A stretch of DNA of 64,000 nucleotides from the NCBI RefSeq assembly GCF_013912005.1, contig NZ_JACESB010000005.1:62001-126000 (forward strand). The letters are read 5' to 3'. Origin of the DNA: Brevundimonas sp. (GTDB lineage: Bacteria; Pseudomonadota; Alphaproteobacteria; Caulobacterales; Caulobacteraceae). Both the position numbers and the translations under genes were made by a program. Positions 34,878 to 46,246 of this stretch are shown piece by piece (the stretch's first letter is position 1; the number at the start of each line of letters is the position of its first letter). The notes beneath the pieces are model-generated. The model ran no database searches, was not told the origin of the DNA, and was given only the letters and a program-made list of their open reading frames with translations.

Positions 34878-36111
34878 CGCCCCCGTCCCGCCTGGCCGCC
34901 GCTACGATCTCGACTGGATCCGCGTCGGCGCCTTCCTGCTGCTGATCTTCTACCATGTCGGCATGTTCTATGTGCCGTGGGACTGGCACGTGAAGAGCGG
35001 CCATGAACTGCCATGGCTCGAGCCGGTGATGCAGCTCACCAGTCCGTGGCGTCTGACCCTGCTCTTTCTCGTCTCCGGCTGCGCCACCCGCTTCCTCGCC
35101 GACAGCTTCGCCGCGCGCGGCAAGGGGGCCGGCGCGCTCGCCGGTTCGCGCCTCCTGCGCCTCCTGCCGGCGCTGCTGTTCGCCATGTTCGTGATCGTGC
35201 CGCCGCAGAGCTACTACGAGATCTTCGAGCACCTGCGCGGCCAGGGCGTCGCCGATCCCGCCGGGCATTCGTGGCTGACCGACTTCTGGGTGCGCTACGC
35301 CACCGCCTCGGGCGGCTGGTGCGGGCCCGACGGCTGCCTCATCACCCCGACCTGGAACCACCTGTGGTTCGTGGTCTACCTGCTGGTCTACAGCCTGCTG
35401 CTCGCCCTCGTCCTCGCCGTCCCCGGGGCGCGGCGAGCCCTGCAGGCGGGCGCCGACCGCATCTTCCGCGGCTGGGGCCTGCTCGTCTGGCCGCTGGTCT
35501 GGCTGTGCGCCATCCGCCTGTTCCTGGCGCCGGCGTTCGAGATCACCCACGCCCTCGTCGACGACTGGTACAATCACGCCCTGAGCTTCGCCGCCTTCCT
35601 GTTCGGTTTCCTCATCGCCCGCTCCGAGCCCGCCCGCCGCGCCTTCATGGCGGCGCGCTGGCCGGCGCTGGGCCTCGCCGTGGTCAGCTGGGCGGCGTGG
35701 GCGGCATGGTCCTGGACCTTCCGGGGAGACGACGCCGTGCCGCCCGAGGCGCTGCGCACGGCCATGCGGCTCGTCTACGCTGTCGACCAGTGGGCCTTCA
35801 TCGTCGCCATTCTCGGCTTCGGCGCCCGCTGGCTCAACCGCGGCGGCCCCGTGCTGCGCTACCTGACGATCGGGGTCTTCCCCTTCTACATCGTCCACCA
35901 GACGCTGATCGTCGTGGTCGGCCACCACCTGGCGACCTTGGGCCTGCCTCTGGTCGCCGAGGCGACGCTGCTGATCGCCGCCACCTTCGCCGGCTGCTTC
36001 CTCGCCTATGAGGCGGCCCGCCGGCTCGGCTGGCTCGGCCTGCTCCTCGGGGTCCGACCGGCGTCCCGTCCCGCGGCCGGGTCGCACGCCAGCGCAAGTC
36101 AGGCCGCGTGA
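34867..36111 (+). CDS. Acyltransferase family 3 membrane protein
   Basis: A 414-aa inner-membrane acyltransferase of the OafA/NodX/MdoC-like group, with about ten TM helices. The conserved start RYDLDWIRVGAFLLLIFYHVGMFYV carries the Arg-His pattern of the family (R in WIRV, H in YHVG). Such enzymes O-acylate glycans or other envelope molecules. Start GTG 34867 is preceded by GGAG at 34855-34858. Divergent and overlapping with the LytTR gene, which may regulate it; that is inference from position. Confidence 0.85.
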   Translation: MSDIAPVPPGRRYDLDWIRVGAFLLLIFYHVGMFYVPWDWHVKSGHELPWLEPVMQLTSPWRLTLLFLVSGCATRFLADSFAARGKGAGALAGSRLLRLLPALLFAMFVIVPPQSYYEIFEHLRGQGVADPAGHSWLTDFWVRYATASGGWCGPDGCLITPTWNHLWFVVYLLVYSLLLALVLAVPGARRALQAGADRIFRGWGLLVWPLVWLCAIRLFLAPAFEITHALVDDWYNHALSFAAFLFGFLIARSEPARRAFMAARWPALGLAVVSWAAWAAWSWTFRGDDAVPPEALRTAMRLVYAVDQWAFIVAILGFGARWLNRGGPVLRYLTIGVFPFYIVHQTLIVVVGHHLATLGLPLVAEATLLIAATFAGCFLAYEAARRLGWLGLLLGVRPASRPAAGSHASASQAA

Positions 36112-36124
36112 ACGACGGCGGGGC

Positions 36125-37000
36125 TCAGGCCGCGAACCGGCCGCCGCGGGCGGCGTAGGCCTGGGTGCCGCGGGTGAAGACGCGGTCGGTGGGCAGGATG
36201 GCGTCGATCGGGATGGTCTCGGCGCCCTCCAGCCGGTCGTAGATCGGTCCGAAGTCCTGCAGGGTGTCGCGCTTCAGCTGCTCCAGCGACTCGATGACGA
36301 AGTAGACCTGCTGGAAGTCGTCGATGCGGTACAGGGTCTTCATCACCCGCTCGAGGTCGAAGCCCAGGCGGTTCGGCGAGGGATCCTCCAGGGCGAAGAC
36401 GCTTTCGGTGGCCGAGGAGACGATGCCGGCGCCGTAGATGCGCAGGCCGCCGGCGTCCTGCATCAGGCCGAACTCCACCGTGTACCAGTACAGCCGCGCC
36501 AGGTTCGGCAGCATGCCGCGCCGGGCCGCCCGCTGGCCGCCCCTGCCGTAGGCCTCCATGTAGGCGGCGAAGTCCGGATCGGTCAGCATGGGGACGTGGC
36601 CGAACACGTCGTGGAAGATGTCCGGCTCCTGCAGGTAGTCCAGCTGGTCCGGCTTGCGGATGAACTGCCCGGAGGGGAAGCGGCGATTGGCGAGGTGGTC
36701 GAAGAACACCTCGTCCGGCACCAGCCCCGGCACGCAGACCACGGTCCAGCCGGTCAGGGCCTCCAGCTTCGGGTTCATCAGGGCGAAGTCGGGAATCCCG
36801 CCGGTGTTCAGGTCCAGCGCCTCCAGTCCCTTGAAGAAGACGTCGGCGGCCCGCCCCGGCAGGATCTTCATCTGCCGGGCGTAGAGGGTGTCCCAGGTGC
36901 GGTGCTCGACCTCGGTGTAGGCGCGCCAGTCCTGCGGGATCGTCCAGTCGGCGGCCGCCCCTTCCGGCGGACTCTCGAAGACGTGTTCGAAATCGGACAT
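36125..37000 (-). CDS. phhA: Phenylalanine 4-monooxygenase
   Basis: A 291-aa non-heme iron, pterin-dependent aromatic amino acid hydroxylase converting phenylalanine to tyrosine. The iron ligands are in HDVFGHVPML (two His) and YWYTVEFG (Glu). WTVVCVPGLVPDEVFF and RRFPSGQFIRKPDQLDYLQEPDIF are typical of the bacterial enzyme. Single gene on the minus strand; a pterin carbinolamine dehydratase is not next to it. Confidence 0.95.
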   Translation of the reverse strand: MSDFEHVFESPPEGAAADWTIPQDWRAYTEVEHRTWDTLYARQMKILPGRAADVFFKGLEALDLNTGGIPDFALMNPKLEALTGWTVVCVPGLVPDEVFFDHLANRRFPSGQFIRKPDQLDYLQEPDIFHDVFGHVPMLTDPDFAAYMEAYGRGGQRAARRGMLPNLARLYWYTVEFGLMQDAGGLRIYGAGIVSSATESVFALEDPSPNRLGFDLERVMKTLYRIDDFQQVYFVIESLEQLKRDTLQDFGPIYDRLEGAETIPIDAILPTDRVFTRGTQAYAARGGRFAA

Positions 37001-37069
37001 GGCGCTCCTCGTCGGCTCTGTCGGCCCTTGGCCGCAATCTAGGCCCGTCGGACGGAGCGCGCCACCCGC

Positions 37070-37387
37070 TCAGTGGATGGCGTGGGCGCGCGGCGCGTGG
37101 CGCCCGCGGGCGTCGACGTTGAAGTATCTCCGCTCGTCCATCGGGGACAGCGCCTTCACCTGCGGGTCGAGCTCCAGCGCGTCCTCCGGCGCATAGGCGA
37201 TGAAGCCGCCGTCGGCCCCCAGCGCCAGCACCTGGTAGAAGGGCTGCTCCGGCGAGATGTCGCCGGTTTCGCCCTCGCGGCCGGCGAAGCGCGGGTCCAC
37301 GTCCACGACCACGCCGCGGAAGGCGGCGTCGCGGTGGCGGACCATGTCGCCGAGGGCGAAGCGGGCGAGGACGGATCGGATCATCAT
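37070..37387 (-). CDS. hspQ: Heat shock protein HspQ / hemimethylated-DNA-binding domain protein
   Basis: A 105-aa YccV-like protein. The family segment is LGDMVRHRDAAFRGVVVDVDPRF...EQPFYQVLALGADGGFIAYAPEDALELD. In Enterobacteria HspQ binds hemimethylated DNA and modulates Lon proteolysis; the function here is by homology. Two adjacent ATG codons (37387 and 37384) could serve as start. Divergent from the Ppx/GppA gene with a 147-bp gap. Confidence 0.88.
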   Translation of the reverse strand: MMIRSVLARFALGDMVRHRDAAFRGVVVDVDPRFAGREGETGDISPEQPFYQVLALGADGGFIAYAPEDALELDPQVKALSPMDERRYFNVDARGRHAPRAHAIH

Positions 37388-37534
37388 CCCGGCATCCTGC
37401 CCGCCGTCGTCTGAGCCTCGTCCGTGGACGGCGTTCATTTTCGCGTCAGCCACGGCTTGGCGCGCCGGCGTCGCCCGGTCTAGGCTGTCGAAGACGGGCG
37501 CCGCTCTGGACCGCCCACCTCGAAAGCTCGGCCG

Positions 37535-38662
37535 ATGCCGGAGACCGCCGGCGGCGCCCGCCGCCCACGGTCCCAGCCTCGCCGGCCCGACGGACAGCGC
37601 GCCCGCGGCGGCGCGGCCGACGGATCCGGCGCGGCGGGTCGGGAGGCGCCCCTCTACGGCGCCCTCGACCTTGGGACCAACAATTGCCGCCTGCTGATCG
37701 CCAGGCCGGCCCGCGACGGCTTCAGGGTCGTCGACTCCTTCAGCCGCATCGTGCGGCTGGGCGAGGGTCTGTCGCGCAGCGGCCGCCTCGACGAGGCCGC
37801 CATGGAGCGGGCCTACGAGGCGCTGATGCTGTGCAGCGAGCGGGTCGTCCGCCGCGGGGTCGAACCGGACCGCCTGATGGCCGTGGCCACCCAGGCCTGC
37901 CGCCAGGCCGACAACGGCGCCGCCTTTATCGAGCGGGTCCGCGCCGGCACCGGCCTGCGCCTGAAGGTCATCGATCCGTCCGAGGAGGCGCGGCTGTCGG
38001 TCGAGGGCTGCCTCAACCTGTTCGATCCCGACGCCGAGGCGGTGCTGGTCGTGGACGTCGGCGGGGGCTCGACCGAGCTGAGCTGGCTGCGCCGGGCCGG
38101 CCGGGACTTCACCTCCTGCGGCTGGATGTCGGCGCCGATCGGCGTGGTCACCCTGGCCGAGCGCCACCCCGAGCCGCCGCCGGGCGACCCCGCCGCCCAC
38201 GCGGCCTGGTACGAGGCGATGATCGACGACATGGCCGCCGCCCTCGCCGCCGCGCCGGTCGAGCCGGCCCTGCGCGAGGTGTTCGCCGCCGGCCGCGGCC
38301 ATCTGGTCGGGACCTCGGGGGCGATCACCAGTCTTGCGGGCATCCATCTCGGCCTGCGCCGCTACCAGCGCAACCTGGTCGACGGCCTGTGGATGAGCCG
38401 CGCCGACTGCGACGCGGCCGCCGACCGGCTCAAGGCGCTGGGCCCGGCGGGCCGGGCGGCGGAATCCTGCATCGGACCCGACCGGGCCGACCTCGTGCTG
38501 GCGGGGGCAGCGATCATGACGGCGGTGCAGCGCGCCTGGCCGTCGGAGCGGGTCCGCGTCGCCGACCGGGGCCTGCGCGAGGGCCTTCTGCTCCGCCGCA
38601 TGCGCGAGGACAGACGCCCCGGCCGCCGCCGGCGCCGGCGGGGCGGCGCGCGAAACGACTAG
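37535..38662 (+). CDS. Ppx/GppA family phosphatase
   Basis: A 375-aa ASKHA-fold enzyme of the exopolyphosphatase / guanosine pentaphosphatase family. Phosphate 1 loop: ALDLGTNNCRLLIA; phosphate 2 loop: VLVVDVGGGSTELSW; plus a GTSGAITSLAGIHL segment. It lacks the C-terminal HD domain of long Ppx proteins. An N-terminal 40-residue Arg/Gly/Ala tail and an Arg-rich C-terminal tail (RRPGRRRRRRGGARND) flank the enzyme core. Its TAG stop shares a CTAG with the stop of the convergent lipoprotein gene. Confidence 0.9.
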   Translation: MPETAGGARRPRSQPRRPDGQRARGGAADGSGAAGREAPLYGALDLGTNNCRLLIARPARDGFRVVDSFSRIVRLGEGLSRSGRLDEAAMERAYEALMLCSERVVRRGVEPDRLMAVATQACRQADNGAAFIERVRAGTGLRLKVIDPSEEARLSVEGCLNLFDPDAEAVLVVDVGGGSTELSWLRRAGRDFTSCGWMSAPIGVVTLAERHPEPPPGDPAAHAAWYEAMIDDMAAALAAAPVEPALREVFAAGRGHLVGTSGAITSLAGIHLGLRRYQRNLVDGLWMSRADCDAAADRLKALGPAGRAAESCIGPDRADLVLAGAAIMTAVQRAWPSERVRVADRGLREGLLLRRMREDRRPGRRRRRRGGARND

Positions 38663-38922
38663 CGCGGGACTCCCCCGGGCCGACTGCGGGCGTAGTCCAG
38701 CTCCCGCTCCAGCCGCTGGCTGGACAGTTCGCCGCGTTCCCGGGCCGTCATCTGGTGCGACCGGGGAGTCAAGCCGAGCTCCGACTGGCGGCGGGCCTCG
38801 ATGCATTCCGCCGTCTGGCGAACCCCGGCGCAGGGCAGCTCCGCGGTCCGGAGCGAGGGACTGGCGCAGGCGGAGGCCGCGAGAGCCGCGATCGGAATGA
38901 GCGCGCTTGCTGCAACCTTCAT
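38659..38922 (-). CDS. Small hypothetical lipoprotein
   Basis: An 87-aa protein with a lipoprotein signal peptide (MKVAASALIPIAALAASAC, lipobox Ala-Ser-Ala-Cys). The mature part is polar, with two further cysteines (LPCAGV and AECIEA) that could form a disulfide. Start taken at ATG 38922; an ATG four codons upstream is also possible. No known family. The region between it and the cyclophilin gene (38923-38982) is 60 bp. Confidence 0.65.
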   Translation of the reverse strand: MKVAASALIPIAALAASACASPSLRTAELPCAGVRQTAECIEARRQSELGLTPRSHQMTARERGELSSQRLERELDYARSRPGGVPR

Positions 38923-38982
38923 CTCGCCCTCCAAGGGTACTGACGGCGCAGCCTTGCAGGCCCGCGTTTCATGGGCAAGCCG

Positions 38983-39867
38983 TCAGCCGCCGGTCACCTG
39001 GGTCGGCAGCATGACGTCGCAGACCGAGAAGTCGGCGGCGCGGGCGGCGCGGGCGGCCTCCACCAGCGCCCGGAAGCGCTCCGATGAGGTGGACAGGACC
39101 TGCACCGCCGGCCGTTCCGCCGCCGGCAGGTCGGCGGCGATCCGCACCCGCGTCATGCGATCCGGCGTCGCCTGCGCCATCATGCCGTTGTCGCCGTCCC
39201 CGACCTGCAGGGCCCGGACGACGTCCAGCCCGGCCACGGTCATGCCCCAGACCGTGTAGCGCTTGTCGAGCGCCGGATAGGCCTGGCGCATGATGAAGAA
39301 CTGGCTGTTGGCGGTGTCCGGATCCTCGTCCCGGGCCATGCCGGCCACGCCGGGACAATAGAGGCCCCAGCCGTGCACCTTGCCGTCGGCGGTCTGGGCG
39401 AAGACGGCGTCCGGCTGGGTCTGGACCGGCAGCGAATGCAGGAAGCCGACCCGCGCGCCCTGGGGCTCCGCTGCGGCGGCGAAGGGCATCGCCGGGTCGC
39501 GGCGGAAGGTGAACTCCGCCGGCAGGTCAGGGTGATAGCTCTGGCCCTCGCCATTGCCGAGCGGATCGCCGGTCTGCGCCATGAAGGCGTCGATCACCCG
39601 GTGCCAGGCGAGGCCGTCATAGAAGCCGGCCCGGGCGAGCAGGCGGATGCGCTCGACGTGCTGCGGCGCCGCCTCGGGGATCAGTTCGACGAGGATGCGC
39701 CCCTTGGTCGTGTCGATGACCAGCAGGTTGGCGGGCGGCACGGCGCGCCAGTCGGTCTCGCCGATGGTGGTCGCCGGCGTCGGCGCGGGGGGCGGCGGCG
39801 GCGCCTCCTGCGCGACGGCCTGTCCGGTCATCAGCGCCGCGGCGGCGACGGCAAGAGCCAGCTTCAT
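38983..39867 (-). CDS. Exported cyclophilin-type peptidylprolyl isomerase, copy 2
   Basis: A 294-aa periplasmic cyclophilin with a signal peptide (MKLALAVAAAALMTGQAVAQ) and a short Pro-rich linker. The catalytic strand HRVIDAFMAQTGDP holds the Arg, Phe and Gln of the family, and NSQFFIMRQ is present. A C-terminal extension of about 80 residues after the domain has a single Cys (DFSVCDVM). It lies 22 bp downstream of a paralogous cyclophilin gene. Confidence 0.88.
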   Translation of the reverse strand: MKLALAVAAAALMTGQAVAQEAPPPPPAPTPATTIGETDWRAVPPANLLVIDTTKGRILVELIPEAAPQHVERIRLLARAGFYDGLAWHRVIDAFMAQTGDPLGNGEGQSYHPDLPAEFTFRRDPAMPFAAAAEPQGARVGFLHSLPVQTQPDAVFAQTADGKVHGWGLYCPGVAGMARDEDPDTANSQFFIMRQAYPALDKRYTVWGMTVAGLDVVRALQVGDGDNGMMAQATPDRMTRVRIAADLPAAERPAVQVLSTSSERFRALVEAARAARAADFSVCDVMLPTQVTGG

Positions 39868-39889
39868 CCTTCCCTCCCCGGAAGACGTC

Positions 39890-40732
39890 TCACTCGATGA
39901 TTTCGGCCGACGGCCGGGCGTCGCAGACGTCCAGCCGACCCCCGGCTGCAGTCCGCCGCTGCTCCAGCCAGGCGGCGAAGGCAGGATCGGCGGTGGCCAT
40001 CACCCGCGCCCGCGGGCGCTCGCCCGGCGGCAGGGCGGCGGCCGTGCGCACGCGCGTCATCACATCCGGATCGGCGACCCGTCCGTCCTCGGCCTCGGCG
40101 CCCCGCTTGAGCGCGCGGGCCACGTCCAGCCCGGCCACCACGCGGCCGAACGGCGCATAGGCCCCGTCCAGGGTCTCGTTGCGCCCGGTCATGATGAAGA
40201 ACTGGCTGTTGGCGCTGTCCGGGTCGCCGCTGCGCGCCATGCCCAGCACCCCGGGGCAGAACAGGGCCGTGGCGGGGGTCTTGAAGTCCGCGGTGACCAT
40301 CATCTGGGCGTCGGGCTGGGTGACCACCGCCATCGAGCCGATGACGCCCCGCTGCACGCCGTTCGGGCCCGGCTCGCCCACGCGCACGAAGCCGTCCGCC
40401 CGCCCGCGCCGGAACCCGAACTCGCCGGGGATGTCCGGCAGCTCGCTGCCGCCGGCGCCGGTGCCGAGCGGATCGCCGGTCTGGGCCATGAAGTCGGCGA
40501 TCACCCGGTGGAATTTCAGCCCGTCGTAGAAGCCCTGGTCGGCGAGGGTGCGCACCCGCGTCACCGCCTGCGGCGCCGCCCGCGGATCCAGCTCGGCGAC
40601 GATCCGCCCCTTCGAGGTGTCGATGACCAGCAGGTTCTCGGGCGCGACCTCGCGCCACGCCTGCGCCGCCGCCGGCGTCGCCGCCAGCAGCCCGGCCGCC
40701 GTCGCCGCCCCGATCCATCTCCGCATGCTCAT
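39890..40732 (-). CDS. Exported cyclophilin-type peptidylprolyl isomerase, copy 1
   Basis: A 280-aa cyclophilin with a signal peptide (ending ATPAAAQA). The active-site strand is HRVIADFMAQTGDP, followed by NSQFFIMTGR. Like its neighbour it has a C-terminal extension with one Cys (RLDVCDAR) in the same place. The pair arose by tandem duplication. Start ATG overlaps the coaD stop (ATGA), so periplasmic folding factors are translated from the coaD transcript. Confidence 0.88.
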   Translation of the reverse strand: MSMRRWIGAATAAGLLAATPAAAQAWREVAPENLLVIDTSKGRIVAELDPRAAPQAVTRVRTLADQGFYDGLKFHRVIADFMAQTGDPLGTGAGGSELPDIPGEFGFRRGRADGFVRVGEPGPNGVQRGVIGSMAVVTQPDAQMMVTADFKTPATALFCPGVLGMARSGDPDSANSQFFIMTGRNETLDGAYAPFGRVVAGLDVARALKRGAEAEDGRVADPDVMTRVRTAAALPPGERPRARVMATADPAFAAWLEQRRTAAGGRLDVCDARPSAEIIE

Positions 40733-41211
40733 GTCCTCACCCGCGCCCGCACCGCGGCCGCCACGGCCGGGCTGACGAAACTCTCGATGTCGCCGCCCAG
40801 CCGGGCGATCTCCTTGACCAGCCGCGAGGCGATCGCCTGATGCCGCGGGTCGGCCATCAGGAAGACCGTCTCGATGTCGGCATTGAGGCGCTGGTTCATC
40901 GCCGTCATCTGGAATTCGTACTCGAAGTCCGCCACGGCCCGGAGCCCGCGCACGATCACCGTCGCGTCCAGCTCCTCGGCGAAATGCATCAGCAGGCTGG
41001 AGAACGGCCGCACCTCCACCTGGGGGCCGAAACCGGCCACCTCGGCGCGCACCATCTCGACCCGCTGGTCGGTGGTGAACAGCGGTCCCTTGTCGTCGTT
41101 GCGGGCGACGCCGATGACCAGCCGGTCGACCAGCTTCACGGCCCGGCCGATGATGTCCAGGTGCCCGTTGGTGATGGGATCGAAGGTGCCGGGATAAAGC
41201 CCGATGCGCAT
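40729..41211 (-). CDS. coaD: Phosphopantetheine adenylyltransferase CoaD
   Basis: A 160-aa nucleotidyltransferase for the fourth step of coenzyme A synthesis: 4'-phosphopantetheine plus ATP gives dephospho-CoA. It has the GTFDPITNGHLDII HxGH motif at residues 9-22, VRGLRAVADFEYEFQM and the MADPRHQAIASRLVKEIA C-terminal ISSTxxR-like segment. First of a coaD-ppi-ppi run. Normal length. Confidence 0.96.
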   Translation of the reverse strand: MRIGLYPGTFDPITNGHLDIIGRAVKLVDRLVIGVARNDDKGPLFTTDQRVEMVRAEVAGFGPQVEVRPFSSLLMHFAEELDATVIVRGLRAVADFEYEFQMTAMNQRLNADIETVFLMADPRHQAIASRLVKEIARLGGDIESFVSPAVAAAVRARVRT

Positions 41212-41261
41212 TGCGTTCTCCCCGCCGCTCGCGGCGGTTTAGCAGGCGGGACCCGGCGGGC

Positions 41262-42062
41262 CTAGATCGGCTGCGGCGGGTTGGACGCCCAGGCGGCGTG
41301 GAGGCGATCGATGAGGGCCGGCTGCACGGCCAGGGCGTGGCCGTCGACCAGGCCGACCGGACAGACCGGAGTGGCGCTGTTGCAGATGAAGGCCCCGTCG
41401 AAGGCGGTCAGGTCCGCGAGGCGGACCTCCCTGGTCTCCTCCTCCAGACCGACCGCGGAGAGGCCGCGGCGCAGCAGCGCCTGTCCGACCCCCGCCAGCA
41501 TCGGCGCGGCTGGCCAGACCACCCGGTCCCCCTGCAGGAAGCCGATGTTCCAGAGGCTCCCTTCGGAGACCCGCCCGGCGCCGTCGACGAACAGGGCGTC
41601 GTCGAACCCGGCCGCCCGCGCCAGCCGTCGCGCCCGGATCAGCCCGAAGGTGGCGGCGTGCTTCAGCGCGGCCGCTTCGCGGGCGTAGACCTGCGTCTGC
41701 AGCCGGACCGAAGCGAACAGCGGGGACGGCGGCGGGAACACCGCCGTCAGCACCCGCGGCGCGCCCCGCCAGTCCGGTGTGCGCGGTCCGATCTCGGGCG
41801 CGAACAGGCTGACCCGCAGCCAGCAGTCCGGCCGCCCCGCCACCGCGTCGCGCATCAGGCGGCGCAGCCGGTCCTCGCCGGCCGGCTCGCCGAACAGCTC
41901 CGTCGCCGACGTCTCCAGCCGGGCCAGATGCAGGTCGAGCCCGCGGACGCCGCCCGCCTCCACCCGAAACGAGGTGTAGGCCCCGTAGTTGACCAGGGCG
42001 ATGCGGGCGAGGTCGTCCGGCGTCGCCGGCCTGCCGTCGACGCGCAGGTCGCCCGCGTCCAC
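41262..42062 (-). CDS. Aminotransferase class IV protein
   Basis: A 266-aa PLP enzyme of fold type IV (branched-chain aminotransferase, D-amino acid aminotransferase, aminodeoxychorismate lyase). The PLP lysine is in ALKHAATFGLIRAR, and DALFVDGAGRVSEGSLWNIGFL has the conserved Glu. NSATPVCPVGLVDG is the C-terminal phosphate-binding segment. The substrate is not clear. Start GTG at 42062, three bases after the gyrA stop, so it is probably cotranscribed with gyrA. Confidence 0.82.
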   Translation of the reverse strand: MDAGDLRVDGRPATPDDLARIALVNYGAYTSFRVEAGGVRGLDLHLARLETSATELFGEPAGEDRLRRLMRDAVAGRPDCWLRVSLFAPEIGPRTPDWRGAPRVLTAVFPPPSPLFASVRLQTQVYAREAAALKHAATFGLIRARRLARAAGFDDALFVDGAGRVSEGSLWNIGFLQGDRVVWPAAPMLAGVGQALLRRGLSAVGLEEETREVRLADLTAFDGAFICNSATPVCPVGLVDGHALAVQPALIDRLHAAWASNPPQPI

Positions 42063-42065
42063 GCC

Positions 42066-44831
<2,766 letters not shown>

Positions 44832-44854
44832 GGAAATCGGGCTTTAAATGGCCG

Positions 44855-44859
44855 GAATC
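44855..44859. promoter_or_regulatory. GANTC (CcrM) site upstream of gyrA
   Basis: A single GAATC lies 24 bases before the gyrA ATG. In Caulobacter, CcrM methylates GANTC, and GcrA acts at methylated promoters. One site can occur by chance at this GC content (about one per 350-400 bp), so the call is weak. Confidence 0.25.
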
Positions 44860-44957
44860 GGAACGTGATCCGCTGTCCGGTTTTCTAGCATCCGGGGGCT
44901 TGGGTGGCAAAGCGACGCCGCCGCATTCCGCCCCCTCCACAGAGGGAGTTCCAACCC

Positions 44958-45524
44958 ATGGCCGTCACCCGTCTCGCCGGTCTCGCCGCCGTATCCGCCG
45001 CCGTCTCGCTGGGCGCCTGCGCGACCATGCCTGCCAGCCACGCCGAACCGCGCGCCAGCCTGGGCGACTTCGGCGAGGCGACGCTGGTCAACGCGACCGG
45101 CGCCCGCATCGGCCGGGCGGTGCTGACCCAGGGTCCGACCGGGCTGCTGATCCGGGTGGAGGCCGACGGTCTGACGCCGGGCTGGCACGGCATCCACATC
45201 CACGCGACCGGCGCGTGCGAAGCCCCGTTCACCTCGGCCGGCGGCCACATCAATCACGCCGAGCCGAAGGCCCCGCACGGCCTGCTGAATGCGGAGGGGC
45301 CGGACGACGGCGACCTGCCCAACGTCTTCGCCGACGCCCAGGGCCGGGTCCGCGCCGAGCTGTTCACCACCCGCGCCCGCATCGCCCCGGAGGGGCCGGG
45401 CCAGTGGCTGTGGGACGCCGACGGCTCCGCCCTCGTCATCCACGCCAACGCCGACGACCACCGCACCCAGCCGATCGGCGGCGCCGGCGACCGCGTCGCC
45501 TGCGGGGTGATGGCCGCAGGCTAG
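44958..45524 (+). CDS. sodC: Copper-zinc superoxide dismutase, exported
   Basis: A 188-aa periplasmic SOD. A signal peptide with a lipobox-like VSLGAC at residues about 17-22 suggests a lipoprotein. Copper ligands are in [11 protein letters not shown] and VIHANADD. The bridging and zinc ligands lie in [15 protein letters not shown]. The disulfide cysteines are in GACEAP and RVACGVM. Start chosen at ATG 44958 with AGGGAG 9 bases upstream; a longer frame from 44904 has an Arg/Pro tail and is unlikely. Divergent from gyrA. Confidence 0.92.
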   Translation: MAVTRLAGLAAVSAAVSLGACATMPASHAEPRASLGDFGEATLVNATGARIGRAVLTQGPTGLLIRVEADGLTPGWHGIHIHATGACEAPFTSAGGHINHAEPKAPHGLLNAEGPDDGDLPNVFADAQGRVRAELFTTRARIAPEGPGQWLWDADGSALVIHANADDHRTQPIGGAGDRVACGVMAAG

Positions 45525-45598
45525 GGCGCCCCGCGGGCGCATGGGGCGGGCGGCGGCTGTGTCCGCCGGCCGGCGCCGCCTGCTCTCCGCCCCCTCCC

Positions 45599-45629
45599 CG
45601 TCATCCTCGCGCCCGGACCGAGGATGACG
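45599..45629. repeat. Small palindromic repeat (CGTCATCCTCG ... CGAGGATGACG)
   Basis: Perfect 11-bp arms at 45599-45609 and 45619-45629 with a 9-nt loop. It lies in the 164-bp gap between sodC and the convergent orphan gene, so it could act as a bidirectional terminator, although no T-run follows. The arm sequence resembles dispersed GTCATCC palindromes of GC-rich alphaproteobacteria; dispersal is not testable here. Confidence 0.6.
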
Positions 45630-45688
45630 GCGCTGAACTCTGGGGGCGAAACGCGAAAGCGGTCGCCGGAAAGGACCGCTGAGGGTGG

Positions 45689-46246
45689 TTAGCGGACATC
45701 ACCCGCGTCTTCTCCAGTGACAAAATAAGGCAGTTTCGGAGCGCGCGTCTGCAACAAAGCAATCAAGGTCTGGATGCGATCCGGCGTGAGTTTGCTGGGT
45801 TCCGGCGGATTGACCAACAGGGCGTCATTGCCATTCACCGAAAGGAGGTCGCCCCGTTCGGTGCCGCAGGCCATTTCGACGCGCGCAGCAAACTCGCCCA
45901 AGCTTTCGTTTTCGGGGTCAAACGGCGGAAAGCCTGATAAGCCGCGCGTCGCGAGCCATTCGTGCTGCTGCCTGCGTGCCTGATCTCGCAGCGCGACCAT
46001 TCTTGGGTGCGCTGAAACTAGGCGTTGGAATGCGTCGTCGAGTTCTTCCGACGCGAACACGAAGCGGCTCGGAAACGACAGGTACAGGTCGGCGAGATCA
46101 ACCAGCACCGCGTCTGGGATGTTGGCCGCCGCAAAGGTGAGGACATCCTCTTGGCAGAGGTCGTCCCACTCTACCTTTACGTCTTCCGGCTTGATGCCGC
46201 ATGACATCAGCGCATCCACCAGCGGCCCGTTAGGGTGGTCGCCCAT
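45689..46246 (-). CDS. Hypothetical protein of lower GC content (orphan)
   Basis: A 185-aa soluble acidic protein; no family recognised. It shows MGDHPNGPLVDALMSCGIKPEDVKVEW, an ALVDLADLYLSF-like helix, and a C-terminal LTPDRIQTLIALLQTRAPKLPYFVTG. Codon usage is much less GC-rich than adjacent genes, suggesting horizontal acquisition. Start taken at ATG 46246; the frame stays open 200 bases further upstream but without conserved features or a good ribosome-binding site. It is flanked by a palindromic repeat and a 500-bp gene-free stretch. Confidence 0.55.
   Translation of the reverse strand: MGDHPNGPLVDALMSCGIKPEDVKVEWDDLCQEDVLTFAAANIPDAVLVDLADLYLSFPSRFVFASEELDDAFQRLVSAHPRMVALRDQARRQQHEWLATRGLSGFPPFDPENESLGEFAARVEMACGTERGDLLSVNGNDALLVNPPEPSKLTPDRIQTLIALLQTRAPKLPYFVTGEDAGDVR

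Noticed and set aside
37070-38806. Minus-strand frame of 578 codons containing hspQ
   Set aside because: Only the last 105 codons are the HspQ protein. The rest is antisense to the Ppx/GppA gene.
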